Positions 1 to 8,231 of a stretch of 64,000 nucleotides of DNA are shown piece by piece. Source of the DNA: Paenibacillus doosanensis (lineage in GTDB: Bacteria > Bacillota > Bacilli > Paenibacillales > NBRC-103111). Where the stretch lies: contig NZ_JANYUY010000012.1 in assembly GCF_025060755.1 (NCBI RefSeq), forward strand, positions 1-64,000, given 5' to 3'. Every line of letters begins with the position of its first letter. Positions within the stretch are counted from its first letter, which is position 1. The translations under genes were made by a program, and so were the position numbers. The notes under the pieces are model-generated. The model made no database searches, had not been told where the DNA came from, and saw only the letters and a list, made by a program, of their open reading frames with translations.

Positions 1-297
1 GGTTCAGGACACCAAAGTGAACCGACCTTCCTCGCCAGCCATAGTAGCAGTGTTAACGTTTTTTGTTAGTACCAACCCCATTTTCATCATCAATGGTGCC
101 GCGTCAGCGGCATGGATGGCTTTTGGGGGATTTGTTCCCGCTTCGGCCGCAAGCCGCAGGCCCTCCCGGAAGCAGCGGGGATTTGCCTCGAAGCGCAGCT
201 TCGCTGCGCCTGACATTTCCATATGTACATCGTTCATGGCGGCGTGTCCGCGGCGGGGCTTCACCGGGAACGATTGCTTGAAGACGGACCGGCTGCA
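1..297. other. Left edge without a confident gene
   Basis: No reading frame here has both a ribosome binding site and recognisable protein character. Several frames on both strands are open, as expected for GC-rich DNA. The segment at 69-138 matches the 3' end of hisC at the nucleotide level but in a different reading frame, which argues for a non-coding repeat rather than a gene. A palindromic block (GCGCAGCTTCGCTGCGC, near 196-212) adds to the impression of a structured intergenic element. Confidence 0.5.
69..138 (+). repeat. Dispersed repeat, module 2, copy 1
   Basis: Runs from GTACC through GGTGCCGCG and GGCATGGATGGCTTTTGG to GGGGGATTTGTTCC. The same string order occurs on the minus strand at 33745-33809, with small indels, and its last 15 bases occur at 16680-16694. 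The GCCGC/GCGGC arms around the middle can form a short hairpin. The element probably continues rightwards towards 297, but no second copy of that part lies in the window to define its end. Confidence 0.75.
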
Positions 298-1239
298 TCA
301 AGCCGATGCCGGGGCGCTGACCGTAGGCTCCATAATAGCCAGCGAAGGGTTCGAGCTCTGCGTATCGAGATGCGCCAAAGCGCCTATAGGTACCGCCGCT
401 TTGTACGTACCATGAGCGGCGGACAGATTGGTCAGCAGCGGCTTGCCCAGCGGGACGATGAAATCGTTGATGAGATCGTCGTAGCTTTTGCCGTAGGAAA
501 CGCCGCATTCCGTGCATTCTCCCATGACGATGCCGACGCAATCGTTGAATTTCCCCGCCAGCTTCAGATGATTCAGCATCCGGTATACTTTGTTGATCGG
601 CTCATGCGTCTCCTCAAGGAATAAAATGCGGCTGCGCGCGTCGATCTCATACGGCGTGCCGAGCGTATCCGTCAACGACGTGAGATTGCCCCCGATCAGA
701 GTGCCGGAGACTCTTCCCGGTACTTTGCCGACCAAGGGGATGCCCGGAGGATTAAGCACGAATTTGGGTACGGACGCGGAAGAGACCATCCCGAAAAATT
801 GATCGTAGTTGTATGCCGGCGTATCCATGCGGAAATTGAGCAGCATCAGGCTGGAGAAGGTGAGCAGGTCGCTGTTTTGATACAGAGTGTTAAGCAGTAC
901 GGTCACATCGCTATAGCCGGAGACGATTTTCGGATTCGCGGAAATGAACCGGTAGTCCAAATAAGGCAATATGCCCGCCACACCGACGCCGCCCCGCGCG
1001 GGAAGAATCAGCTTCACGGCGGGGTTGGCGAACATGGACATCACATCCGCCGCGCGCTGCCGGTCGGTTCCTGCGAGAAAGCCGTTGCTGGCGTAGACAT
1101 AATTTCCGGTGATTACTTGAAAACCCATACTTTTCAATATGGTGATGCCTAGATTGATTTGATCTGCAGGAAGAGGGCTCCCCGGCGAAACGATACCGAT
1201 GGTATCTCCGGGCTGTAATAGAGGGGGATGAATCGCCAT
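298..1239 (-). CDS. LD-carboxypeptidase, peptidase S66 family (LdcA/MccF-like)
   Basis: This is a 313-residue protein of the serine peptidase family S66, which removes the terminal D-amino acid from cytoplasmic muropeptides during peptidoglycan recycling or hydrolyses related peptide conjugates such as microcin C. The nucleophile is expected at Ser110 in the GYSDVT motif. The rest of the family Ser-Glu-His triad fits Glu209/Glu210 in FLEETHEP and His276 in SAAHGTYKAAVPIG. The GGNL motif (183-186) is typical. Length matches the family (about 300-340). There is no signal peptide, so it is cytoplasmic. The ATG at 1239 has a GGGAGGA site about nine bases upstream. Family assignment is firm; LdcA versus MccF-type substrate cannot be decided from sequence. 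Confidence 0.9.
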   Translation of the reverse strand: MAIHPPLLQPGDTIGIVSPGSPLPADQINLGITILKSMGFQVITGNYVYASNGFLAGTDRQRAADVMSMFANPAVKLILPARGGVGVAGILPYLDYRFISANPKIVSGYSDVTVLLNTLYQNSDLLTFSSLMLLNFRMDTPAYNYDQFFGMVSSASVPKFVLNPPGIPLVGKVPGRVSGTLIGGNLTSLTDTLGTPYEIDARSRILFLEETHEPINKVYRMLNHLKLAGKFNDCVGIVMGECTECGVSYGKSYDDLINDFIVPLGKPLLTNLSAAHGTYKAAVPIGALAHLDTQSSNPSLAIMEPTVSAPASA

Positions 1240-1437
1240 TTTGAATCTTCCTCCCGTTCTGTAATAAAAGGATGATCAGAGGTCGTTCCCATACTTCATA
1301 TGTATGCAAATATATTATCAATTACGCTCATCTTCTCGAACATCTGCAAGGAGGGAGCGGAATAGAATGTTACATAGGAAAGAATCGGCATAAAGCGTAA
1401 CGGGGTACAGCATCCCGATGCTTGGGAAGGAGACCGT

Positions 1438-2724
1438 ATGCAAATTCACGTTGTGCAATCGGGGCAATCGCTTTACGGTATCGCCGGCATGTACGGGGTT
1501 TCCATGCACGACATTGCCGAAGCCAACAAGCTGGCGGAGCCGGGGAGGCTCGTTGTAGGGCAAGCGCTCGTCATTCCGATCGCGGGCATGTATTACTGGG
1601 TCCGCTCGGGGGACACGCTGAGCTCCGTCGGCAGGACGTTCGGCATTTCGGAGTCGGCGCTGGCGCAGGCCAATCAGTTGGCTCCGCAGGCGGCGCTGCG
1701 GCCGGGCAGCCGCTTGTACATACCGCAACGCCCTCGGCGTGCCGCGGAAATAAACGCTTACGTCGAGCCCCATGGACATAACGTATCGGCGGCTTTGAGG
1801 ACAGCGTCCGCCGAAGCGGCGCCGCATCTGACCTATTTGGCTCCGTTCAGCTTCCGCATTCGCAGAGACGGCACCCTGCAGGAGCCGCCGCTGGACGACC
1901 TGCCTTCGATCGCGGCCGGACAGGGAGTCACGATGATGATGGTCGTAACGAATTTGGAGGGCAGTCAGTTCAGCGCCCGGTTGGGGGAGCTGGTGCTGCA
2001 CGACCCGGATATGCAAAGCCGCCTGCTGGAGGAGATCATCCGAACGGCCAAGCGGCTCGGCTTCCGCGATATTCATTTCGATATCGAACATCTCCGGCCT
2101 GCGGATAAAGAGGCCTATAACGCTTTTTTGCGCCGGGCGGCCGCGCGCATTCACAGCGAAGGCTTCCTGATGTCGACGGCGCTGGCTCCGAAGACGAGCG
2201 CCGCCCAGACGGGAGCGTGGTATACGGCGCATGACTATAGAGCGCATGGGGAAATAGCCGATTTCGTCATCATTATGACCTATGAGTGGGGGTACAGCGG
2301 AGGCCCTCCGATGCCGGTCTCCCCGCTGCCGTCGGTGCGCAAAGTATTGGAATATGCGCTGACGGAAATGCCGGCGTCCAAAATCATGATGGGGCAAAAC
2401 TTATACGGCTATGACTGGACGCTGCCTTACGTGCATGGCGGGAAATTTGCCCGGGCGATCAGCCCGCAGCAGGCGATTAAGTTGGCGAGGGACCATAACG
2501 AAGCGATTCGATTCGACCGGACGGCTCAAGCCCCCCATTTTGAATACACGGATCGCCAGGGGCGAAGGCATGTCGTATGGTTCGAGGATGCCCGTTCCAT
2601 TCAAGCCAAATTCGATCTGGTGAAGGAGCTCGGCCTTCGCGGGGTCAGCTATTGGAAGCTGGGGCTCGCTTTCCCGCAAAATTGGCTGCTTATCGAAGAC
2701 AACTTCGAGGTCGTCAAGCGATGA
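1438..2724 (+). CDS. LysM-domain GH18 hydrolase (SleL/YaaH-type)
   Basis: The 428-residue protein has two N-terminal LysM modules (about 1-47 and 52-96) for peptidoglycan binding, followed by a glycoside hydrolase family 18 barrel (about 125-425). The catalytic motif is at 211-218 (DIHFDIEH), with Glu217 the predicted acid/base. This architecture is that of Bacillus SleL/YaaH, an N-acetylglucosaminidase acting on spore-cortex muramic-lactam peptidoglycan. There is no classical signal peptide; the protein begins directly with LysM, as in spore-coat/cortex homologues. The ATG follows GGAAGGAG by five bases. It is convergent with the membrane protein at 2792. A spore germination role is inferred from the family. 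Confidence 0.9.
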   Translation: MQIHVVQSGQSLYGIAGMYGVSMHDIAEANKLAEPGRLVVGQALVIPIAGMYYWVRSGDTLSSVGRTFGISESALAQANQLAPQAALRPGSRLYIPQRPRRAAEINAYVEPHGHNVSAALRTASAEAAPHLTYLAPFSFRIRRDGTLQEPPLDDLPSIAAGQGVTMMMVVTNLEGSQFSARLGELVLHDPDMQSRLLEEIIRTAKRLGFRDIHFDIEHLRPADKEAYNAFLRRAAARIHSEGFLMSTALAPKTSAAQTGAWYTAHDYRAHGEIADFVIIMTYEWGYSGGPPMPVSPLPSVRKVLEYALTEMPASKIMMGQNLYGYDWTLPYVHGGKFARAISPQQAIKLARDHNEAIRFDRTAQAPHFEYTDRQGRRHVVWFEDARSIQAKFDLVKELGLRGVSYWKLGLAFPQNWLLIEDNFEVVKR

Positions 2725-2738
2725 GCGTTCCGCGCAGA

Positions 2739-2779
2739 AAAGCCCGGCTGAAGGGAATCGCTCTCTTCGAACCGGGCTT
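2739..2779. terminator. Hairpin between convergent genes
   Basis: AAGCCCGG and CCGGGCTT form the outer stem, with a second GAAG/CTTC pairing inside. It sits between the convergent ends of the GH18 gene and the small membrane-protein gene. There is no good U-run, so termination is plausible but not certain. Confidence 0.45.
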
Positions 2780-2791
2780 GTCCAGCGTCAT

Positions 2792-3277
2792 CTATGAGTT
2801 GCCGCTTTCCATCGATTGGCCTTTTTTCTTAAGAAGCCGCAAGTCCGAACGAAGGAAGACGACTTGCGCCACTTCGGCGATCGATAAGAGCAGCAGCAGG
2901 CCGCCAAGCGAAGCGAGCACGGCAAGCGGAAACGTCCATACCTGCGCCGGCTCCGCAAAGTACGGAATCAGCGCAATCGCCAGCACGGGAGGCGCGTTCA
3001 AATGAAACTTGCGGATGATCAGTATCGCGAACAGTGAGGCTAACAGAAGCGACAGCAGACCCGTATGGCTTAAAAAAAGCGCGGAGCTGACCAGCGACGC
3101 GACCGCGGCGCCGGCAATCATCTTGCCGAACTCTTTAACGGAGAAGGCGCGGCTGATAAACAAATAAGAAAAAGCGCCGAGCGTCGGGAAGAAGATGGCT
3201 CTCACATCGGGAATATGCCGGGAAATCCAATAAATAACCATTAAATAAAAGCAGATGATCCAAATCTTTACGTTCAA
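2792..3277 (-). CDS. Small integral membrane protein, HPP-family-like
   Basis: The 161-residue protein is very hydrophobic with about five membrane segments and a basic C-terminal tail. The NAPPVLAIALIPYF stretch and compact layout resemble HPP-family membrane proteins, some of which have been linked to nitrite transport in other organisms; no function can be claimed here. It starts with TTG, with an AAAGGA site about 12 bases upstream, which is a weak start. It lies upstream of a convergent hydrolase gene and downstream of an AraC gene on the same strand, separated by about 107 bases. Confidence 0.6.
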   Translation of the reverse strand: MNVKIWIICFYLMVIYWISRHIPDVRAIFFPTLGAFSYLFISRAFSVKEFGKMIAGAAVASLVSSALFLSHTGLLSLLLASLFAILIIRKFHLNAPPVLAIALIPYFAEPAQVWTFPLAVLASLGGLLLLLSIAEVAQVVFLRSDLRLLKKKGQSMESGNS

Positions 3278-3384
3278 CTCAACAACGTCCTTTACCTCGA
3301 TACCTATGTATTAACATCGGAATTAGTGAATTGCCATGGATCATCTTACTATGAGGGCAGCCCGCTCGTCAATGGCGGATTGCC

Positions 3385-4215
3385 TTATTTTTGCTTGCGG
3401 TATTGGCCCGGCGGCACGCCGACGAAACGTTTGAACATACGGATGAAATTGGAATAGTCGTTGAACCCGGACAGCTGGCAGGCGTCGGTGACATTATGCC
3501 CTTCGAAGAGCAGCTTCTTGGCCCGGGCGATTCGCTTCAGCAAAATATATTCATGGATCGTGCTTCCCGTGCTTTGGCGGAACAGCCGGCTCAAATAATA
3601 GCGGTTCATGAAAAATTGCTGCTCCAGCGCCTCCAGCGACAAATCGTGATCCAGATGGTGGTCGATGTAATCGAGCACGGGAGCCAGCTTCTCCGGAGCG
3701 ACGGAGGAAGGCAGCGGCGAGAAGTTATGCCGGAACGCGCGGTTCAGCAGGACAAGCAGCTCGGTGCAATAGGCGGCGAGAAGCAGTTCGGAGCCGTCGT
3801 CCGGCTCTTGGAACAACGAATCCATTTTATGATACAAGGCCACGATCTCTTCGAGCTGGTGGGGGTGCAAATGAATTTTATTTTGCTCCCCTTGCGGGCG
3901 GTTCGTAAAGCAATCCAGCAGATCGAAGGCAAAGGCGGAGGTGAGCTGACGAATCGCCTCCGGGTCAAAATGGATCACGATATTTTCATAAGGGGCGTCC
4001 GAACGGAAGGTCGCCTTGTGCAGCTCCCGGTTGTTCATAATGAGCAGGTCGCCGTAGGCGAGCGGATATACCGACTTTTCGATAAAATACTGCACGTCCC
4101 CGGCGATGAAAAAATAAATTTCGAACCGGTCGTGAAGGTGGAAATCCATCTTCGGAGGCTGCTCGATGCGCCGGTGCCCGTATTGAATTCCTTTAATTTC
4201 ATGATGAATGCGCAT
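3385..4215 (-). CDS. AraC-family transcriptional regulator with cupin sensor
   Basis: This 276-residue regulator has an N-terminal cupin-like ligand domain (about 5-130, beginning with the HHEIKGIQYGH region) and a C-terminal double helix-turn-helix AraC domain (about 175-275, with the YYLSRLFRQSTG and LSGFNDYSNFIRMFKR helices). The architecture is typical of Bacilli sugar-responsive regulators. It is divergent from the Gfo/Idh/MocA oxidoreductase, with about 190 bases between the starts, so it most likely controls that gene and itself. The inducer is probably a sugar or polyol, but this is inference from context. Confidence 0.88.
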   Translation of the reverse strand: MRIHHEIKGIQYGHRRIEQPPKMDFHLHDRFEIYFFIAGDVQYFIEKSVYPLAYGDLLIMNNRELHKATFRSDAPYENIVIHFDPEAIRQLTSAFAFDLLDCFTNRPQGEQNKIHLHPHQLEEIVALYHKMDSLFQEPDDGSELLLAAYCTELLVLLNRAFRHNFSPLPSSVAPEKLAPVLDYIDHHLDHDLSLEALEQQFFMNRYYLSRLFRQSTGSTIHEYILLKRIARAKKLLFEGHNVTDACQLSGFNDYSNFIRMFKRFVGVPPGQYRKQK

Positions 4216-4408
4216 GGCGGATCACCTCGAACGAAAAAAAGTCAAAAAAAGCAATAAAAACGGCAATTGAAGCAAGGAATTTGTTTTTATTATACTTCAT
4301 TATAAAATGGTATTGAAAGCGAAGCTAGACGAGTTTCTTCTCCGCAGATGGTTGGGAGGAGCTCCGTTGCAGCAGCGACGCTCAACTTCAACGAAATCAG
4401 GTGAAACC

Positions 4409-5425
4409 GTGAAACCATTGGGTACAGCGATTATTGGCTGCGGTTCTATTTCCGGCGTCCATTTGAAAGCGATCGCAGGACTGGAACTGGCAGAGCTTAA
4501 GGCGGTTGTGGACATTAATGAAAGCTTGGCGCAAAAAGCGGCGGCAGAGTACGGCTGCGATTATTACACGGACTACAAGGAAATGCTGAAGCGCGAAGAC
4601 ATTCAAGTGGTTCATATTTGCACAGGCCACTATTTGCATGCCCCGATGACGGTGGACGCCCTCCGCGCGGGCAAGCATGTATTGACGGAGAAACCGATGG
4701 CGGAGAACAAAGCCTCCGCAATGACGATGCTGCAGGCGGCCCAGGAGCATCCGGAAGTGCAGCTCGGCGTCATTTTCCAAAACCGTTACAATCCTTCCTC
4801 GGTTCGCATGAGACAAGCCGTCGATTCCGGCGAATTCGGCAAGCTGCAGTGTATGAAAGGGATCGTAACCTGGTTCCGCGGCCCCGGTTATTACGAAACC
4901 GAGTGGAAAGGGAAGTGGGCTACCGAAGGCGGCGGCGTTCTGATCAATCAGGCGATCCATACGCTGGACCTGCTACAGTGGCTCGGCGGCGAGATGACAA
5001 GCGTCAAGGGCACGATTTCCAACGATTCGCTGGAAGGGGTTATCGAGGTCGAGGATTCCGCTCATGCGTTCATCCAGTTCAAGAACGGCGTGCGGGCGGT
5101 ATTCTATGCAACCAACGCTTACGGCAAAAGCGCCCCGATCGAGGTCGAGCTTGTATTCGAGCAAGCGACATTGTCCCTGCGCGGAGATACGCTCTACTTG
5201 CAGCAGGACGATCAGGTCACGGTGCTTGCGGAGCCGGTCAAAAACGATCTCGGCGAGAAGGCCTACTGGGGCATGAGCCATCAATATCAAATCCGCGATT
5301 TCTACGAGCATGTGCTGGAAGGCAAGCATTTCTGGATCGACGGACCCGAAGGGTACAAAGGCTTTAGCCTTGTCATGGACATCTACGAATCATCCCGTAC
5401 CGGCCAAAAAATCGTATACGAATAA
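4409..5425 (+). CDS. Gfo/Idh/MocA-family NAD(P)-dependent oxidoreductase
   Basis: The protein is about 338 residues from a GTG start. It has an N-terminal Rossmann fold (GTAIIGCGSISG), the family EKPMA motif that carries the catalytic-region lysine, and a C-terminal alpha/beta substrate domain. Members oxidise or reduce sugars, inositols or sugar derivatives. The frame is also open upstream to an ATG at 4307, but those 34 residues do not resemble the family and lack a ribosome binding site, whereas GTG 4409 has AGGTGA four bases upstream. The divergent AraC regulator suggests inducible carbohydrate metabolism. It ends at a clear terminator, so it is probably monocistronic. The exact substrate is unknown. 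Confidence 0.88.
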   Translation: MKPLGTAIIGCGSISGVHLKAIAGLELAELKAVVDINESLAQKAAAEYGCDYYTDYKEMLKREDIQVVHICTGHYLHAPMTVDALRAGKHVLTEKPMAENKASAMTMLQAAQEHPEVQLGVIFQNRYNPSSVRMRQAVDSGEFGKLQCMKGIVTWFRGPGYYETEWKGKWATEGGGVLINQAIHTLDLLQWLGGEMTSVKGTISNDSLEGVIEVEDSAHAFIQFKNGVRAVFYATNAYGKSAPIEVELVFEQATLSLRGDTLYLQQDDQVTVLAEPVKNDLGEKAYWGMSHQYQIRDFYEHVLEGKHFWIDGPEGYKGFSLVMDIYESSRTGQKIVYE

Positions 5426-5448
5426 AAGATCACGCCGGTATGATACGA

Positions 5449-5478
5449 AACCGTCCCGATTGTTCGGGGCGGTTTTTT
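5449..5478 (+). terminator. Intrinsic terminator after the oxidoreductase gene
   Basis: An 11-bp stem (AACCGTCCCGA / TCGGGGCGGTT, one G-U pair) with a four-base loop is followed by a run of Ts. Confidence 0.9.
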
Positions 5479-5589
5479 GCCGTTGTTTTTTGCGAAAAAA
5501 AATAGTTGGAACTTACCTCTCCATTCATGGAGTCAATCGGCGTCTTCGCTTCATACCGTATAGTACAAGCGGCGTAAAGGAGGGCTGAG

Positions 5590-7299
5590 GTGCCGGAGAT
5601 GATCCAAACAGATGCGACGAACGTTTGCTTGGCGCTTGCGTTCTTATTTGTGTTTGCCAAATGGTGGTTAAGGCCGCCCCTGTCCCCGGATTCCCCCGTT
5701 TTAACGAGGCTTGGCGCAGGGCTGCTCTTCGGAACGATAGGAGCGCTGCTGCTGTATTTTGTCCCTTTGGCATCTCCCGGTACGGGAGAAAGCTTGCGAT
5801 GGAGCCTATGCGGCTTGGCCGTTGCGCTGTCAGCGGCTTTCGGAGGAATGTTATCGGCGTCCGTCGCCGCCGTCATTCTGGCGGAGAGACTGGGCGGCGC
5901 ATGTCCGGACGCGCCGATTGTTCTGTCGTTATCGCCGCTGCTGGTCGCGCTGATCTGCGGCCTGGCTTCGCGGCTTCCGTGGAGCCGCGCGTCGAGGTTC
6001 CACCTTGCGAACCTGCTTCAGACGCTCGCATACGCGGCGCTGCCCGCGTTGTCCGCAACTTCCGGTGCGGCGCAGCAATGGCTGCTGAACGGTCGCAATG
6101 CCGCGGTATCTCTCGCCGGAGGGTCCATCGCTTTTTGGGCGATCGATCATTGGATGAAGCTTCAAGGGCTTCGGGCGCTGGCGGAGACGAGCCGGGCGGC
6201 CCTGGACCAAGTGCGGGAGGTCGTCTATTTGACCGATCGCGAGGACAGGTGGGTATTCCTGAATCCGGCGTGGTCGGATATGACCGGTTTCCCGGCGGAG
6301 GCTGCGCTGCAGACGAGCGTTTTGAATTATATTCACCCGGAGGACCGCGACGAAGTCCGCAGCCAGATGAATCTGATAAGGAGCGGGGCGCTGTCGTCAT
6401 GCAGGATGGAAACGAAGGTCGTCACACAGGACGGCGGCTATCGATGGGTGGAGCTGTACGCCGAGCTTGTAAAGAAGGGGCAGGGCCCGGCCGGCGGGAT
6501 GTTCGGCACGCTGACCGATATTACGGAGCGCAAGCTGAGCGAGCAGCAAAGACGCTATGATATGGGGTTGTCCAAGCGCATTCAGCAATCCGTGCTGCCG
6601 GTGCCGGCGGAAAATTCGTTTATAGCGGTCAAGGGGATGCACATACCTTCCGCGCAAGTGTCGGGAGATATGTATACATGGGTGTTCGTGGACCGGCATA
6701 CGGTCGTCCTTCTGCTTATGGATGTGATGGGACACGGCGTGTCCTCTTCATTGGTCAGCATGTATATGCATTCCTACGTACAGTCGCTTCCGTTCGGAAC
6801 GTCCGAACCTGAAGCCATCATCCGGCGGCTGAACGGCCGTATGTGCGAGCTGTTTCCTTCGGAGGCGGGCAAAGGGGGCGTTTATTGTACGGCGGTCTGC
6901 CTGAGGGCCGACGCTCTGAACAGACGCGTGGAGTACGTCAATGCCGGTCATCCTTACGGGGTTATGCTTGCGGATGATGCGGATATGACCGAGCTTCGGC
7001 GCGGTGGCATTCCGCTCGGAATCGATGCCGAAGCCCGGTTCGGCCAAGGGGTTGCGGATTATGCCTGCAAAGCGAGAATCGTGCTGTTCACCGACGGTTT
7101 GTTCGAGCTGTATCGGGCATCGCCGGCGGAGACGTCGGCACGGATTGAGAGACGATTGAGAGCATGCGCCGGCGAGGATGCGGATTGCTTCATGAGGGAG
7201 CTGGAGGAGGAACTGCGGAAGACCGAGTGCAAGCCGGACGATATTTGCGTAGTCGTTCTGGATTTAAAGGAGCAGCCAATGAGAGCGGATAAGGAGTGA
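5590..7299 (+). CDS. Membrane PAS-PP2C (RsbU/SpoIIE-type) serine phosphatase
   Basis: The 569-residue protein has an N-terminal block of about five to six membrane helices (about 10-200), similar in layout to the 5TM sensor of LytS/YhcK proteins. A PAS domain follows (about 205-315, with NPAWSDMTGFPAEA), and a PP2C/SpoIIE phosphatase domain ends the protein (about 330-560, with the metal-site motifs SGDMYTW, LLMDVMGHG and LFTDGLFE). Such enzymes dephosphorylate STAS anti-anti-sigma proteins. The GTG start has AAAGGAGGG about six bases upstream; an ATG three codons later is possible. It heads a tight operon with a kinase and a STAS gene, so it is the predicted signal input of that switch. Confidence 0.88.
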   Translation: MPEMIQTDATNVCLALAFLFVFAKWWLRPPLSPDSPVLTRLGAGLLFGTIGALLLYFVPLASPGTGESLRWSLCGLAVALSAAFGGMLSASVAAVILAERLGGACPDAPIVLSLSPLLVALICGLASRLPWSRASRFHLANLLQTLAYAALPALSATSGAAQQWLLNGRNAAVSLAGGSIAFWAIDHWMKLQGLRALAETSRAALDQVREVVYLTDREDRWVFLNPAWSDMTGFPAEAALQTSVLNYIHPEDRDEVRSQMNLIRSGALSSCRMETKVVTQDGGYRWVELYAELVKKGQGPAGGMFGTLTDITERKLSEQQRRYDMGLSKRIQQSVLPVPAENSFIAVKGMHIPSAQVSGDMYTWVFVDRHTVVLLLMDVMGHGVSSSLVSMYMHSYVQSLPFGTSEPEAIIRRLNGRMCELFPSEAGKGGVYCTAVCLRADALNRRVEYVNAGHPYGVMLADDADMTELRRGGIPLGIDAEARFGQGVADYACKARIVLFTDGLFELYRASPAETSARIERRLRACAGEDADCFMRELEEELRKTECKPDDICVVVLDLKEQPMRADKE

Positions 7300-7305
7300 C
7301 GTTTG

Positions 7306-7815
7306 ATGGTGCGGATGATGATTGAAAGCGAGCCCTCCCGGAAATTTATCGATTTGTCGGATGAAATGACGGAAAGTTTTCTGAAATATACCGGGGTTCC
7401 GCAGTATAGAAAACTATGCTTTGCCGTGCATGAGCTGGTGATTAATGCGGTGGAGGCGTCCCTTAGCCAGTACGGCTGCTCAGGCGCCTACGGCGCTTGC
7501 GGCGCGGAGGAACAGGGCCCTTCGCTTGCGGATAGGAGCGGCGAGTTGAAGGCGGCAGGGAGCGGCTGCACCATTTCGTTAAAAATGGAGCTGGTCGAGA
7601 GCGATATCGTGATCACCATATCGAATCGCGCCGAGCCTTCCGCCGTTCAGAGGCTTCATTCGATGCGCGGCATGACACTGGATGACCTGCTTCATGAAGA
7701 AAGGGGAAGAGGGCTGCTCATAGCCAAGCGATTATCCGATGAGCTGACCTTCGACCAGGACGAGAGGGGGCAAATTACGATCGAGCTAAGAAAACGAAGG
7801 AGGCGATGGGCATGA
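7306..7815 (+). CDS. Anti-sigma-factor-type serine kinase (RsbW/SpoIIAB-like)
   Basis: The product of about 169 residues carries a GHKL ATPase of the HATPase_c_2 type: the N-box is HELVINAVEAS and the G-box region is GRGLLIAKRLSDE. These kinases bind a sigma factor and are released when a dephosphorylated STAS protein binds them. A low-complexity insertion of about 30 residues between the N-box and the next strand (encoded near 7476-7560) is longer than in RsbW. The ATG at 7306 has AAGGAG nine bases upstream and is preferred over the in-frame TTG at 7303. The gene overlaps the next one by ATGA. The partner sigma factor is not encoded nearby. Confidence 0.85.
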   Translation: MVRMMIESEPSRKFIDLSDEMTESFLKYTGVPQYRKLCFAVHELVINAVEASLSQYGCSGAYGACGAEEQGPSLADRSGELKAAGSGCTISLKMELVESDIVITISNRAEPSAVQRLHSMRGMTLDDLLHEERGRGLLIAKRLSDELTFDQDERGQITIELRKRRRRWA

Positions 7816-8210
7816 GCGGTTCATTGGGTAATCCTCGCGGCAGGGGACGGGATAAAGGAACGTTCATTCATTTTGACAGCAAGCGAATCGGGGCTTACCA
7901 GCATATTGCCGCCGCCGGGAAGCTGACGTTCGGCCTTGAAGCCAGAGCGAAGGAACAACTGAGTCAGATCGTCGAGCCGTGCGAAGGCTATGTTTTCGAT
8001 TTATCGCGGCTGACTTTAATCGATAGTATGGGCATGGGGATACTGATCCATTTTATGAAAACGTATTGTAAGGGAAACAGGAGAATGACGATTGTGGTAC
8101 AGGATGAGCTTATGAGAGAGCTGCTGCTGATTGCCCGGTTGGATGCGCTGATTCCACTTTGCTCCACTTTGGATGAGGCCGTCCGGCTGCTGAAGGGCGA
8201 CGGGACGTAA
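7812..8210 (+). CDS. STAS-domain anti-anti-sigma factor (RsbV/SpoIIAA-like)
   Basis: This 132-residue protein has a single STAS domain (about 20-130). The phosphorylatable serine lies in LIDSMGMGIL, in the position used by SpoIIAA and RsbV. It would be phosphorylated by the preceding kinase and dephosphorylated by the PP2C protein. The start at 7812 overlaps the kinase stop (ATGA) and has AGGAGG at ideal spacing; an ATG at 7806 is too close to that site. The N-terminus is about 15 residues longer than in SpoIIAA. Confidence 0.87.
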   Translation: MSGSLGNPRGRGRDKGTFIHFDSKRIGAYQHIAAAGKLTFGLEARAKEQLSQIVEPCEGYVFDLSRLTLIDSMGMGILIHFMKTYCKGNRRMTIVVQDELMRELLLIARLDALIPLCSTLDEAVRLLKGDGT

Positions 8211-8231
8211 CGGAAAGGGGAGGTGCTATGA

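Noticed and set aside
4-264. Open minus-strand frame of 86 codons at the left edge
   Set aside because: It has no ribosome binding site, and its central part is the module 2 repeat, which is read in another frame at the hisC end.
1318-2397. Long minus-strand open frame opposite the GH18 gene
   Set aside because: Arg/Gln-rich shadow of the GH18 codons with no start signal.
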